Below are positions 12,091 to 24,009 of a DNA stretch of 64,000 bases, piece by piece. The notes under the pieces are model-generated. The model did no database searches and was not told the origin of the DNA. It saw nothing but the letters and a program-made list of their open reading frames with translations. The position numbers and the translations under genes were made by a program. Source of the DNA: Onthophagus taurus (lineage: Eukaryota; Arthropoda; Insecta; Coleoptera; Scarabaeidae). Location of the stretch: assembly GCF_036711975.1 (NCBI RefSeq), contig NC_091966.1, forward strand, positions 36,711,501 through 36,775,500, written 5' to 3'. Numbering within the stretch: the stretch's first letter is position 1; every line of letters starts with the position of its first letter.

Positions 12091-12857
12091 CCAGGTTTAA
12101 ATAGTTCCCTATAACAATTAAAAAAAAATAGATAAATTGCAACCAATTTTGATTTCTCCAACATTTTTAAATGAATTGCAATTACTTTCAACGATTTTAC
12201 AACTATTTGACGCTATTTACGACCAAGTTTAAAACTGACTTTTAACTAGGTCTAAATTATTCTTCGCCTATATCAACTTGACCCAATTTTGTAAGGCTTT
12301 CCTCCATTTTTAATAAGTTTAAACAAATTTATGTCAACTTTTCACAACTTTACAATCATATTCGAAAACTCTCGGCTGACTGGTGTCATTTTAATGCTTA
12401 TTTTGTGATACCAACGATACACTTTATCTGATTTTAGACATCTTTGAATAAATTTACTTATTTATGAACATGGTTTAGAGCTAGCTTTTCACCAGTTTTT
12501 AATGATTCTATGGCTGCAGCATTCTGGAACAAATTTGTAACGGTTTTGACAAGTTTTGCAAAATTTAAATAAACTTTAGACTCCTTTATAAAAGGACTTT
12601 TTAGTAACCTTTTTGGTCACAGCAATTTGCGACAATTTTATAAGGGTTTTAAAATTGTCCTTATACAACCGACACTGACGTTTACATCTTTGCGCATAAA
12701 ATAAAATGTTAATAATTATTTTTAATGAACTTACATGATAATAGCATTAATTTTATTAAATTTTCGAACTCAAACGCCTAAACAGATAGACAACCAACCA
12801 ACCAAACATAACCTTAATCTGTCAAATTTTGAGGTTAATTAAGAAACAATTCGAAAA
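12091..12857. other. mRpS10: Low-complexity AT-rich stretch and promoter region of mRpS10
   Basis: 12100-12680 is built from loosely repeated words such as caattttac, acaactttt and aagttttgc, and looks like a worn simple repeat. The last ~100 bp before the ATG at 12858 contains ccaaccaaccaaac and two inverted words, aaccttaatc and gaggttaatt. These may belong to the promoter but cannot be assigned to a factor. Confidence 0.4.
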
Positions 12858-13446
12858 ATGAGTTCTTTACAATTATTACGAAGAACATTACAATTAATAC
12901 CCCGAAAATGTATCATATCAACAGCATACAGTACGAATGTTTATGAACCGGATTACTTAGACGCTTTAAAACCGAAAATACCTCTTCACGAACCATTAAA
13001 TATAGAAATAAGAGGTTATGATTATCCCTTACTTGAAAGTTACCAAAGATTAATTCATACTATAGCAACGAATATGGATATAAATGTAGAAGATTCTTGG
13101 GCCTCACCACATCAAGATTTTTCTATTTCAACATATAAACCAAATAGTGAAATTGTTGAAAGTCAATATCATTTGAAAACGTATCGGAGAACTGTGCAAA
13201 TTACAGATTGTCCAAGTACTCAAGTAAATATTTTCAAATATAAATCCTTTGCAATAATTTAATGTAATTTTTTGATTTTAGTTACCTATTCTTTTAAGAG
13301 CAATTGAAGCTTGTGTTCCTATAGGAGTAAAGGTTAATTTAGTGCAACACACAGAACAAGATGAAGAAGATCGATATATACCTGATAAGGAATTACTGGA
13401 ATTAAAGGATACTTTAGAATCTATGGGAGGTGCAAGAAAAAAATAA
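12858..13446 (+). CDS. mRpS10: Mitochondrial small ribosomal subunit protein uS10m (mRpS10)
   Basis: Two exons, 12858-13223 and 13282-13446, join in phase 0 to give 176 residues. The protein belongs to the small subunit of the mitochondrial ribosome. Residues 1-25 are Arg/Leu/Thr-rich without acidic residues and fit a matrix-targeting presequence. The uS10 core follows: IEIRGYDYPLLESYQRLIHT and later YHLKTYRRTVQITDC. Exon 2 supplies LPILLRAIEACVPIGVKVN and an acidic tail ending in GGARKK. Length is near that of other animal mRpS10 proteins. The 58-bp intron has normal gt..ag borders. It converges with fritz, whose coding end lies 736 bp downstream on the other strand. Confidence 0.93.
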
Positions 13447-14182
13447 AATATAAGAAAGGTTTTTTATTTAAATTGTAGTAATTGTATAAAAATATAAATT
13501 AAAAAAAGTTGCGTATTTGTTTAATGATCATAGCACTTATTACTTGCTTTTTAAGGTCGTATATAGCAGAATACAATTTCTATTGCAAGGCACAACTCGA
13601 TACTGACAAAATCAGTTTGTTATGGTATCAAAACATATTTTAATTAACATTTAAGCTGAGTATTGTTAGTAATAATTGAGGTAATAAGCGATAAAATATT
13701 AATAACACCCTGCAATTAACAATGATTGAGAAGAAAAAGTGAATTATCCAGGATAAATTACAAGTTATGGGTTTTTTTTTTGATATTAAATAAATAAAAT
13801 ATTAAATCACAATCATTTTTGATTGCATGGTATTTGAACACATAAAAATTAAATATCTTATTATAAATCATATTAACATTAAAAAAGTTATAATATTACA
13901 ATTAACACCAAGTTTCAATTATAATTATTTTTTAATTGACATCTACATATTCTACATACATATTTATATTTATTAAGATATGCGTATATAGAAGATATTT
14001 TTTAAGAAAAGTATTAACATTTTGTAGAAATATATCAGTTTTTGAGTAATACTGAAATTCTAATCAGAGTTTGTAGCACCATAATATTTTTGAAGAGATC
14101 AGAAATTTTTTAACAGAAATTAAGTTAATAAAATTAAATAAATTAAAAAAAAATCTTATCCCACCACCACAAGAAGTTCAAT
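13447..14182. other. Convergent 3' region between mRpS10 and fritz
   Basis: Very AT-rich DNA with homopolymer runs and no coding signal. It should contain both 3' UTRs and the polyadenylation sites of two converging genes. Confidence 0.5.
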
Positions 14183-17100
14183 TCAAACAACCCCAAAATG
14201 TACAACTTTAATTTTTGGACTGGGGCTTTCACTGTTCTCATTCTTCTTAACCGGCGCAAAATCTTTTAAATAATCCTCATTCGGATGACACAAAGGTAAA
14301 CTATCCGCAAGTTCTTTTTGGGGATCCATCACGTGAGCTGGTAAACTAGGCCTAACAGGTCGTTTTATTTCAGGGACGATAAAAGCAGTCACTGTATCCG
14401 AAAATTTGACCTTTGCCTGAGCTTTTTTTGTGTTTGTATTTTGTGAAGTGGTCGGGGTTGGACTTGATGAAGGTCTTGAAACGTGATCAGTAGACGAATT
14501 TGAATATGTTAATGGAGAAGTGTAAATTGTAGGAAAATTTGTGGTGGGTTGTGATAAATTAGAATATGATGAACTTAAATTAGGTAATGGAAAATTTGGT
14601 TGCGAATAATTATGTTGATTAAAATTAGATTGGGTGGGAAGTGGAGGAACGACACTTGGCTTTTGAGATTCACTCGCATAATTACTTGAAGTAAAACTAT
14701 AAGATCGAAAATTCTTATTCGGAATAGTAAAATTAAACGGTTTCGTTTGAATTTTAAAAGGAACGGAAGGAATCGAATAAGAAAATTGTGGCGATTGGTA
14801 TGTTCCGTTATTAAATTGCTCGTTTACTGAAGAAGAAACAGGTGGAACCGGCAAAGGAGGAGCCGTAACAGGTAAAGGAGGAACCTGATTCGAAGGAAAG
14901 GGGCGATAAGTAGTCGGCTTTGTTAAAGTCGATTTCGTAAAATTGACTTTTGGTAAATCTAAGTTTGGAATTGGGGGAATATAGGAGCCGTAAGTTTTGG
15001 GATTCGAATTATTAAAATTCGTTGTAAGGTAGTTATCGTTGTGAGATTGAGTCGGTTGGATTTGTACGTCTGGTTGATCTTCAGTTTCGCTTAATTCTTC
15101 ACTACTGCTTTCGCTTGTTGAATTTGAACATTGCGAACAAGATGAACGTGAACAATCAGAAGCTAAAAGAATTATTACAAGTATTAAAAAAGGATTTGAA
15201 GGTTTAAAGAAGTGAAAATTATAAAGTATTTTTTAAGATATTAACAACCATTTTACCTATAGTATGTGTGAAAGAGTCTAGGAAAAAAGAGAAATTGAAT
15301 ATATTCGGCTCTATTTTCTTTTTCGCGTTTAATCATAAAGTCGTCGAGATTGAATGAGAGGAACAAAAAGAAAGAGCAACCCAAGCAAACATTTTTTTTA
15401 CTGAAACGTTACTGGTAACAAGAATGGCTTAGACCTGACAAATAAAGCATTCTAAAAGAATATTGTGCGTATGATGCAACTGAAATGGAATTAGTAAACA
15501 AAAATGTCTTGATGAACAACATGGTATTCTTTTGCAACACAATAACGCCTGTCCTCAAATATTTCGGGTGGATGCAAATTTGATGCAAATATTTATAACT
15601 CTCTCTTACATCACCTCATTTATTTATCTTTTCTGACATGAATCCACTTGATGAATCCAACTTCTCTTTTACAGTTCTGGTAAAATATACATATACGTAT
15701 TAGTACTTGGTAGAGTTTTGTATAATGACTACTGGTATTTTGTTTTATTTGTTTTTTTTCTTTTCAATGTTTTTGAAAGCTGTTGAACCCCTTAACTCGG
15801 CGATCCAATTCGTCTCACAGGTTTTCAATGGGGTTCAGGTCTTGATACTAACATCCATCCTCAACCCAACAAGAGTTCCAGTCCATAACAGGAGAAACAC
15901 ACCCAGACCATAACCCCACCTCCGCCAATTTTTGGCGCAATGTATTCGGACAGGAGGAATTCTCTAGAGTCTAGAGAATGTTATGAACAAATTTATGCAC
16001 AACATTGATTGGAATAGATGTGTTGGAATAAGCACAGATGGAGGAAGACGTATGGTCGGAACTAATAAAGGATTCGTTGCAAGACACGTTGTTGCATACA
16101 CAGAGACGCTTTGACATCGCGTAAGATGCTCGCTGATCTACAGAAAGTTCTGGGTGAAAGCGTGAAAATCGTTAACTACATTAAAAACTTCCTTGTCTCT
16201 TTGCCCATAGATCAGCCTAATCTCGTTAATATCCCTCCAGCACTCTCCTAGGATCCTGCAATGCGGTCTTGCTTCTATCATTTCCTCATACTTCACTGCT
16301 CTTCTCTCTGTGATACCTCTCCTCCTCATTTCTTCCCACAACTTCTCTTTATCCACGTTATCGAATGCAGCCTTCAGGTCAATAAACAATCCATACAGTT
16401 TTCCCCCCTTCTTGTTCTTGTCCTTAATCTTCTCAGCGTCCCTTTCCTTCAGCTCCCTCTTCCTTTTCTTGCATTCTTCTTTGTATTTTCTCCTGGCCTC
16501 TATATATCTATCTATCTCTACCTTCCCTCTCTGTCACTGTCTCAATTTCCTTCTGGCTTCTCTCGTGGCCTCTCTGCATTCACCATTCGTTTCTTCCCAG
16601 TCTAATTCCCTGTCGCCCACTCTCTTTCTTCAACGTCGCCTCCCTAACCATCTCAATTAGTTCATTCAACCCGTCGGCCCCCTCCATCCTCTAACCTCAG
16701 CTTGCCAACATTCCCCTATAACATTCTATCCCCTCTTTCGACCAATCTACCCTGATGTATTTTCCACCATGTTCCATTATCTTTCTGTTCCTTCTTCCCC
16801 TCGATCCCTTTATGCACACTTCTAGAGGCTGGTGATCCGACTCTACCAACGCCCCAACCCTAAATGTTTCAATCCCCTCCCACATTCCTTGGTCCACTAC
16901 CACAAATGTTTTCTTAATGACAAATTAATTAGAGTTGAGAAATTGTTTAGATGAATGGAAATGGCTTTGTAAGCTAACACACTCAGCAGGCATATTCTCT
17001 GTTTTAAATTGCCTCAACTTATGGTTACAAGGCAAAGAAATTTCATTGTTTCACGTTCATGATAAAGTGAACGCTGCCATCGCAAAACTAAATTTATCGC

Positions 17101-20100
17101 AAAAGAGAGTTAAAACTATTTCCCTGATTTAAACAAAAATATTAAATGGATAAGATATTCGTTTAACATTAACACAACACCCATGCCAGAAAGTTTATCG
17201 CATGCGGAAGAACAGCAATTGTGGTACACATATATCAAAAGATTGGGAAACACTGCTCTAGACTGACACCAGACCCTTCCATCCCAATGGTAGAGGATGA
17301 ATACTTCTATGGTCCACTGTCGACAGGTTTTACAAAACATTAACCCAGCAGCTGGGTTAGACTTAGTGATTAAAGGTCAGTGATTATGGGTAGCACGATT
17401 ATTAAAACGAAACAGATATGCTTCCTTACGGATGGCATTTGGATGGTCGATTGTGGTAATTAACACACAACAGGGCAAAATAAACAGCGTAGTAAACAGA
17501 TTAGCAAATCATATTTTGAATACTGTCAGAAACAGAATAATTGACATTCACTTCAAATCAGTTCCTTTCGTCCTAGATTTTCCAGCCAAGAGAACAAAAA
17601 TTGTTGGAACTATAAGAAAAAAGACACTTAAAGTTTGTAAATATAAAAGAAAGGCCAGGGATAACATGGCATCATGATATGATACAAAACACATTGATAG
17701 TATCTTTATCAATTTCGCCAGAGATAAATATAAGCCGACGATAAATAGTTTCTATAACTCCACTAAAGGTTGCGTTGATATTGTTAATGAACTTATATCT
17801 CAGTGTATACGGTATCAAGAATCCCTATAGATGACCCTTGACGATGTTTTACAGTTTGTTGAATATTGGTAGAGTATACTCACAAAGTATTTATACCTAT
17901 GGCTAATGTAAAACATAAGACACAACGTCAATTTTATAGATCCATGAAAGGCAAAAAATACAGTTAAGCAAATCGTTGATGGTATTGTGGAAACCACTCT
18001 TTCAGGATCTAGCATTGAAGAAGACTATTACATTGCTGATGAACGTAAACGACGCGTTATCTGGTGGTCAATGAAAATTCATGGAAATCAAACGGAAACC
18101 GAAAGCACCCATCGTTTTCTCTAAAGCGTATTTATATTTTATGTCCTATTTATGGCCTATCAACAGTGCCAATATCCTGACAGTCAGCCAACCACTATTA
18201 CTAACTCAAATTAATTTACTTAATGGCAGGAAGTTTGGTCGAACTTCGATTAAGCACTCACCCCACTTACATTTGCGCAATCTAACAGTAAAATATAAGC
18301 TATTACAGTCTACAGATCACCAGTACATATTTTTATAAAATTGTTGGTTAACCTGTGTCTTCTGACATCATGTCCCAAATCACCTACTATTGGTTCTTTT
18401 ACAATATTAAAGACTCTCCACACAACCAGTGCCAAATAAAATCGAATTTTCTTAAAAATCATCAATACCAATATAAGAATTATGTTGAACCAAAGGTTTA
18501 TTACAACCCTGTTTAAACAACTGAATATAAATTAAATATTTAAAATCATCCAAAATTATTAGTATCATTTCGCAACTTTAAAATTTTTCACTTCTTTTTA
18601 ATAACTTAATTAACATTAAAGCAGTAATACAAAAAAATATTTACCAGCACTTGAACAACTACTCAATAAAGTAGAAGCTTGAGCTCTAGCTGCTGCTGCC
18701 ATTTCAGTTTCTCCCATTTTAACAGCAATATAATGCAAATCCATAAATAAATCATGATGTCCAATATCAACAGCAAGAAGAAAAGCGGTTTCAAACATAG
18801 AAGCCCTTATTAATTGATAAAAAAACCTCCTTGTCAAACATTTAACTTGAAACCCATAATTATGAATCGCCTCCGCATCTAAAGGAATAGGCGGGCTATA
18901 ATAACATCCTAAAGCGTTCTGTAACAATTGGGCGTTTTCTTCCGTTAATGGTAAACGTAACAAATAAGTAACGATTTTTTGTAACGCAGCAAAACATTCC
19001 TCGTTAAATTCCCAACTTAATAATAAATTAACTGCTTTATCGGTTTTTCCGTCTTTTAAGTATCTTTGTATAACGGATAGAAAATGTAAAGAGTTTCTAT
19101 CGTGAGTGACAACAATTAAAGGTCCATGTTCTAAACATAAAATCAAATCTTTTCCTTCCCATTTTAATAATGTTACGTTTGGGCGAGTATTAAAATAACT
19201 TGAAACGTCTATTATATTTGTTGGTGTAAAATCTTCAGTTGAAATTTGTGTTCGTAAGAAATTTAACGACGCATCAATATATTGTATTTGTCCGTTTTCA
19301 TTTCCAATTGCTGCTAAACAATTCGAATCATGCCAACATGCCAAAGTTGGAATAAAGGAAGCTTTTACAATTTTTGTTGAACCACGATTTCTATTTAACA
19401 GCGCTATGCTTCCATCAATGCAGCAAAGAAGAAGGTAAATCTCATTTTTACTTAATGATGTACTACAAACTTGAGTTTGTAAAGGTACAGCTGTTACAGA
19501 AGCCCGTTTTAAATTGTTATTAATTAATTCTAAAACGTTTACTTCAACTGAAACAGCACCTCTTTGAGATACATTTTGTTCCACAACTATTAAATTTTTT
19601 GAATAAATTTTGCTGATAACAACAGCAATTGGTTCAGCTGAAGTTTTTTTATAGCTTAATAAATCGCTTCCTCTTGAACCAACCCAATATAAGTGTAAAT
19701 TAGCTCTTTGATGATCTTTTGTGAGAGGACTCCACGGTTGTGGGTGTTCAGCTCCAGAGCGTCCCCAAACCACCATGTATTCACCATATAAATATACATA
19801 GCGTCGGGGACCACCTTCAATCGACCAACCTTCCCTCCAACTACCCCCATAACCAAAAACTCTTCCATCAGATAAAACAGCAACTATATGATCATTATCA
19901 ATATAACCTATAAGAGAATATAATAAGACAAATTAAATTATTGTGAAGTGAGTTATCCTTACCATCACAAACGGGTTCATTTTGAATTTTGGTACTAAGA
20001 AATTTATCAAAACTAATTGAAATTAAGTCACATGTTTGAACATTATATAAAATACTAACCAAAATTCCTTTTGCTAATAACAAATAAACGTGTGCATCTT

Positions 20101-23100
20101 TACAGGAAACAAAAAGAATTTTACTTTGATTTAAATGGTCCTAAAAATATTAAGAGGTTAGGATTTGTACAAATAAATTTTATAGCCCAAACAGCAAACT
20201 TTAAAATTTTAGTGTCCAAATATCGTTTACTTAAAATTGTATTTATGTTGGCGTAGAATTCATGAAAAAATTGGACTTTGTTAGCCATTGTCTGATCAAA
20301 TTCACCATTAGTACCTCATCCCTTAAAATGATGACCAGTTTCAAACTGCAATAATTTTTGATCGTATTGCCCGATTTGAATAAGGTTTTTTTGAAAGGTC
20401 TACCCTTTGCCAATATTTCTGCAGGTGGCTTCCCCATTTTGGCGCTCTTCAATTTGAGCAATCATGAATAACGCTAATGCGTGTTTTCTTCCTATACTTT
20501 GATGCTTGCTGTGGGGTGCACCGACAAAAGAAATTAATTTTAAACATAAGGAGCTTGTAGTTTTGTCTGTTCTGATAACTTCTGCTTTTTGTTCAAGTTT
20601 CTATTATTGTTAACACCAAAGTTATAACCTCTACAAGATAACGCTGCTTGTTCGGAGCGCCATCATAAATTAAAGCAAATCATGGATCAAACAAAATGTT
20701 AATGTATCCTTCATCGTGCGACACATTGTGCAATAACGACAGTTTCTTTTGATAAAATACATTAAATAATTACATGCTACAACAATGTTCAAAACATGAT
20801 ATTTTTATTAAACACAAAACTTATACTGAAAAATTGATCCATAGTTTATTGTTGAAATATTTTGTTTTCCCAAGAAACAGCTCCAACAGTATTAAAGTAA
20901 TTGCAGAATTATGCTCGTATTTCTTTTGCTGTAATTGTACTGTTTCTTCCTTGGAGTGGCTGTAGTGTATTTAACGTGGGGCCTGCTCTCCAGCCAGCAT
21001 TTATAGACTCTCCGGTGTTTATGTTTTCAATATCTGCACCGCCTTGGAAATGACATTCCACTTTTTTATATCGCAAAAAGTTGTACAAGTAGCAACATGC
21101 GAATACTATCGTGACAGCCTTTTCTGGACATAGGTTAATTTAATTTAACAGAAGTCTGAACCGAGAAGCTAGTATTCCAAACGCATTTTCAATAATCACC
21201 GTCACATCCTGTAGTTACATATCTTTCCTTCGTTGGTGAGCTTGCTAAATGGATACATTAATTTATCATAAATGGGAAGGCGTCGTCCCCTACGAAAACA
21301 TATTATGGCATTTTGACAACTACTGTTGATCATAAATTTCCCGGTTCAGGAATACACAGGCTTTTTATACAAGTTTATTGTAGGACCCTATTTGAGAACC
21401 CCTCCATCCGAAACGCGTCCATTTGCGCCCACATCAACTTCTAACAATTGGAATAATCTTGGATAATCTTTCAGCTATAGCTGTTTCAAACTTTAAATTC
21501 TCATAGGTAAGTCCAGTTGCAAGGTACCTTAAAGTAGCAAATAATCTTTGCTTGGGCTATGTTACTTCTCTCAATATTGTATCTTGTTTTTGTGTAAGTG
21601 GTGGTACCATGACCAATAATTCACCAAAAATAGTGAGATCCATTCGTAAATAATTTTTATAGTCTAATGGTGAACTTAAGTTCTTTGAGAAGATTTGGGT
21701 GGCTAAAAAGTGATCTTTTCTTTAACCACCCTTCCATCCACACTGCTTCGTCAGATGGTATGTTTCCGTGCGTACACAACACAACAGTTGCTTGTGTTTG
21801 TATAAAATTGTGTATAGTGTATGGGTAACCTTGTTTGCACAATAACCTGTTGTGCAACGTCAGTTTGCGCAATTTGTTTGCTGGTGTATGGGGCCTATTA
21901 GAGCTTGCAACTTTGGTGTTAACAACAATAGAAACTTGAAAAAAAAACAGAAGTGATCAGAACAGACGAGACTACAAGCCATTTATGTTTAAAATTAATT
22001 TATTTTGTCGGTGCACCCCTCAGCAAGCTTCAACGTGTAGGAAGAAAACACGCAATAGCGTTATTCACCATTGCTGAAATTGAAGATTTGATTCCAAATA
22101 AAAAAAATCTTATTCAAATCGAGCAATACTCTCAAAAGTTATTGCAGTTTGAAACTGGTCATCATTTAGGTGATGCGTTTTTATATCTATGTGAAATAAT
22201 TCATAAATTTGTGAAGCATTTACTTGTTTTAATATTAAACTGCATTGGCAGGTGCGAGCTCAAGAATTTGCAGCTATTACGCGAGCGGAAAACCGAGCTT
22301 TTATCAGGTTCTATTGATATACCACAAATCCCCAAAATGTCAAAATTGGAAGATTTCTCTTAATAAAACCAACTATAATATAACATAAGTACTAAAACTG
22401 ATGTAGAAAGACATTGTGAATAAAAAATATTTCTAATGCATCAAAAAATCATAATCCATACTTATTTCATTTTTATCTATCATCAATTCCTAGAGATATA
22501 GCATAAATCACAAAAATGCATGATTTCTCTTAATAAAATCAACTATAACATAAGTACTATAACTGATGGAGATGTTAGGAATAAAAAGTAACTCAACATA
22601 TGAATAAATATCCTCCATATCAATATAATATGGATTTATATCATACATATATTCATAAAAATGTGAATACCTTCATCAAAATAACCTCAAAATTATTTTT
22701 ATATTAATTATTTATGTGTTCACACCTTTTTTATGGGAATCTGAAACATTATCAACATTTTAATAGATGATTTATGTCTCTTTCCACACATAGCAAACAA
22801 CAAATCAATATTGTATCCTTAAAAAATGTCATTTATCAACTTGGGTTGACTTAAGATTGCTGCTTGGGAATGTAATTAATTTACTTATTATAAAAATACA
22901 CCAACATCTAATTCCTTAAGTTTGTCTTTCAATTTGTGTGGTCTTTTATTTGTTAAGTTCCATGCAACACCCCTTTTCTCACAATAAGACTTCTTGGTGC
23001 TATCGTAAACATTTCCAACATCTTTGGTTAAATGATAACTAAAATTGATTTATAATCATCATAAAATTAAAGCAATAATTATGAAATAACGCACCTAAAA

Positions 23101-23177
23101 GCTCCGTAATCGGTATTTTTTACATTTATATCATCCCTTGAACTCCAAAAATGTATTTCGCTCACCAAGGATAACAT
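14183..23177 (-). CDS. frtz: Planar cell polarity effector Fritz (WDPCP), five exons
   Basis: Exons in transcript order: 23177-23095, 23038-22906, 20140-19963, 19907-18645, 15162-14183. Every junction keeps phase and the sum is 878 residues. Fritz/WDPCP is a WD-repeat planar polarity effector that works with Inturned and Fuzzy (CPLANE) in actin hair placement and ciliogenesis. Evidence: the N-terminus MLSLVSEIHFWSSRDD and block NKRPHKLKDKLKELD match the conserved WDPCP start. The middle has VVWGRSG, QPWSPLTKDHQRANL, and the helical part AFLLAVDIGHHDLFMDLHYI. Exon 5 (residues 553-878) is Ser-, Pro- and Asn-rich, holds the conserved-looking KVKFSDTVTAFIVPEIKRP, and ends KIKVVHFGVV, like the HFGLV end of vertebrate WDPCP. 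Introns of 2.8 and 3.5 kb are filled with transposon relics. The donor after exon 2 is gttggt. Start is the first ATG after an in-frame stop. Confidence 0.9.
15490..15675 (+). pseudogene. Mariner-like transposase C-terminal scrap
   Basis: Plus-strand frames read GILLQHNNACPQ, resembling the xxLQQDNAxPH block, and then FSDMNPLDESNFSF, resembling the SPDLNPxDFxLF block with its third catalytic acid. Spacing and frame are disturbed and no terminal repeats were seen. It lies inside the last fritz intron. Confidence 0.5.
15690..15945 (-). pseudogene. Tc1-like transposase fragment with internal deletion
   Basis: Minus strand gives GGGGVMVWVCFSCYG (usually GGGSVMVWGCF) at about 15945-15880. About 40 bases later it reads DLNPIENLWDELDRRVK (one stop in place of W) at about 15870-15790. 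These two blocks are normally separated by about 80 residues, so an internal deletion has joined them. It is inactive and sits in the last fritz intron. Confidence 0.85.
16138..16905 (-). pseudogene. LINE relic: endonuclease end, linker and reverse transcriptase start
   Basis: 16903-16697 (minus) reads VVDQGMWEGIETFRVGALVE then SDHQPLEVCI, the end of a LINE endonuclease with its catalytic SDH. A Lys/Arg/Glu-rich linker follows with many frame breaks (YIEARRKYKEECKKRKRE). Near 16400-16310 it reads FIDLKAAFDNVDKEKLWEEM, the reverse transcriptase motif with its first catalytic Asp. GC content is higher than in the surroundings, which suggests a fairly recent insertion. No YADD box remains. Confidence 0.85.
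16930..17135 (+). pseudogene. hAT-derived (ZBED5/GTF2IRD2-like) transposase fragment
   Basis: A 65-codon frame at 16935-17132 contains CLDEWKWLCKLTHSAGIF and LNLWLQGKEISLFHVHDKVN. These match the block with consensus like W..DLAFL.DIT.HLN.LNL.LQGK in the ZBED5/SCAND3/GTF2IRD2 family of hAT transposases. Only this short piece is readable. Confidence 0.65.
17430..18050 (+). pseudogene. piggyBac-like transposase relic
   Basis: Plus-strand 17432-17677 and following read SVPFVLDFPAKRTKIVGTIR with KKTLK, then DKYKPTINSFYNSTKGCVDI. These correspond to the piggyBac VGTLRKNK block and the KPxxIxFYNxTKGGVDxxD block. A further LLNIGRVYSQSIY stretch resembles the following helices. The catalytic Asp of GGVDxxDQ is replaced here (VDIVNEL), and stops intervene. 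17136-17430 and 18051-18644 are otherwise featureless intron. Confidence 0.7.
20310..22200. repeat. Long inverted duplication (about 300 bp arms) flanking a Harbinger element
   Basis: 20310-20625 and the reverse complement of 21900-22195 are about 80-85% alike by eye. Shared landmarks are taacaccaaagtt, tgatcagaacagac, gtcggtgcacccc, gaagaaaacacgca, and gcagtttgaaactggtcatc. In both arms one frame reads LCLKLI-FVGAP-SK and GRKHA-ALF-IA-IE (right arm ORF 21953-22363, plus strand; left arm on minus). The arms enclose the Harbinger transposase relic and lie in the third fritz intron. Confidence 0.8.
20950..21897 (-). mobile_element. PIF/Harbinger DNA transposon relic
   Basis: Minus strand carries a broken DDE transposase: PPLTQKQDTILREV, LFATLRYLATGLTYENL, then DVGANGRVSDGG (frame broken just after RS) with the first acid. 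It continues with a FVGDDAFPL-type block (second acid, frameshifted, about 21270-21300) and VIIENAFGILASRFR (third acid region, about 21165). A conserved tail block AVTIVFACCYLYNFLR follows. The right end reads ggggccta at about 21890-21896, preceded by ctggtgtat, a plausible terminal repeat. The left terminus was not found. Several stops make it inactive. A minus ORF at 21657-21872 is the 5' part of the element. Confidence 0.8.
22350..22600. repeat. Two-copy direct repeat, about 170 bp apart
   Basis: The string gatttctcttaataaaa(c/t)c followed by aactata and acataagtact occurs at about 22354 and 22522, with similar aactgatg sequence after it. This looks like the remainder of a tandem duplication in the fritz intron. 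Confidence 0.6.
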
Positions 23178-24009
23178 TTCACAAATATCTCGATTGGAAA
23201 GCAGCGTTTAAACTGACGAATTAATTGGTCGCATTTGCTACATTTGTGGTTTCTTAAGGCAGAGAAATCCGAAACAAATTATTAATCATATGTAAATAAT
23301 ATTGGTAGTAAAATCCATATTTTTTGACACATATTTTCTCTGTGAAACTTTCTTAAAGGTCATTCTAAAAGGAGATGAAATAATCGTGAGAAAACATTAA
23401 TAAAATTATACTCAAATGTTAATATCAAATTACTTTTAAATCTAGATTTAGATAATTTCTGTTTGTTTTTGTATTAACTTGTAGACATTTTGTGTAACTA
23501 CAATGAAATGTCAAAAGAAATAATATACGAATTAATTAAAAAAATATTACATACAAAACAATTTATTATTAACAACCTTTATTTGTTATTAAAAATTAAC
23601 ATTAATAAAGATATACAGAATTTGTTTAAAAACAATCTTAAATAATCGTTTAAGATTATATTGGGGATATTTAACTTTTACATTAAACGTCAAGTGGAAG
23701 TTCTCGCAAAAAGCCTAAGAGATTTTTTTTACTTAATAACCATTAAATATATATTATAATTTTAACCACAACACAATTAACATTTAATTTTTTATTGAAA
23801 CAAAATTTATTCTTAAAACTGCATTTCTTAGGGACATTTAATTTTTAAATGTTGATTTTTAACGTGACTCAAACGTCAAGTGAGAGAGTTAAATTTAAAA
23901 GTCCCACTATCAACGGTTTTCTCGGTCCGGTTTGGCGGTTCGGGTTTTTTATTCATTTTATAACGGACATGTTCGAATATTCGCTTTAAGATAAGTTAAG
24001 CGTTGAAAT
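23178..24009. promoter_or_regulatory. Divergent promoter region between fritz and bora
   Basis: 832 bp separate the fritz start codon (minus) from the bora start codon (plus). The bora-proximal 130 bp is richer in G+C (ggtccggtttggcggttcggg at about 23923-23943). Two matching words, aacgtcaagtg, lie at 23685 and 23870. The arrangement suggests a shared or adjacent promoter. No TATA box is obvious and no factor can be assigned. Confidence 0.45.

Noticed and set aside
15259-15279. Possible 21-nt micro-exon between fritz exons 4 and 5 (minus strand, between a cctag acceptor and a gtaaaa donor)
   Set aside because: Direct joining of 18645 to 15162 already keeps phase and gives a continuous Ser-rich sequence, and a 21-nt exon inside a 3.5-kb transposon-filled intron has no other support.
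16261-16660. Two overlapping plus-strand ORFs rich in Leu, Ser and Phe (114 and 116 codons)
   Set aside because: They are antisense shadows of the Lys/Glu-rich linker of a LINE relic on the minus strand.
23178-23260. Zinc-finger-like block (HKCSKCDQLIRQFKRC) just upstream of the fritz start
   Set aside because: It is out of frame with the fritz exon, interrupted by stops, and short; most likely 5' UTR.
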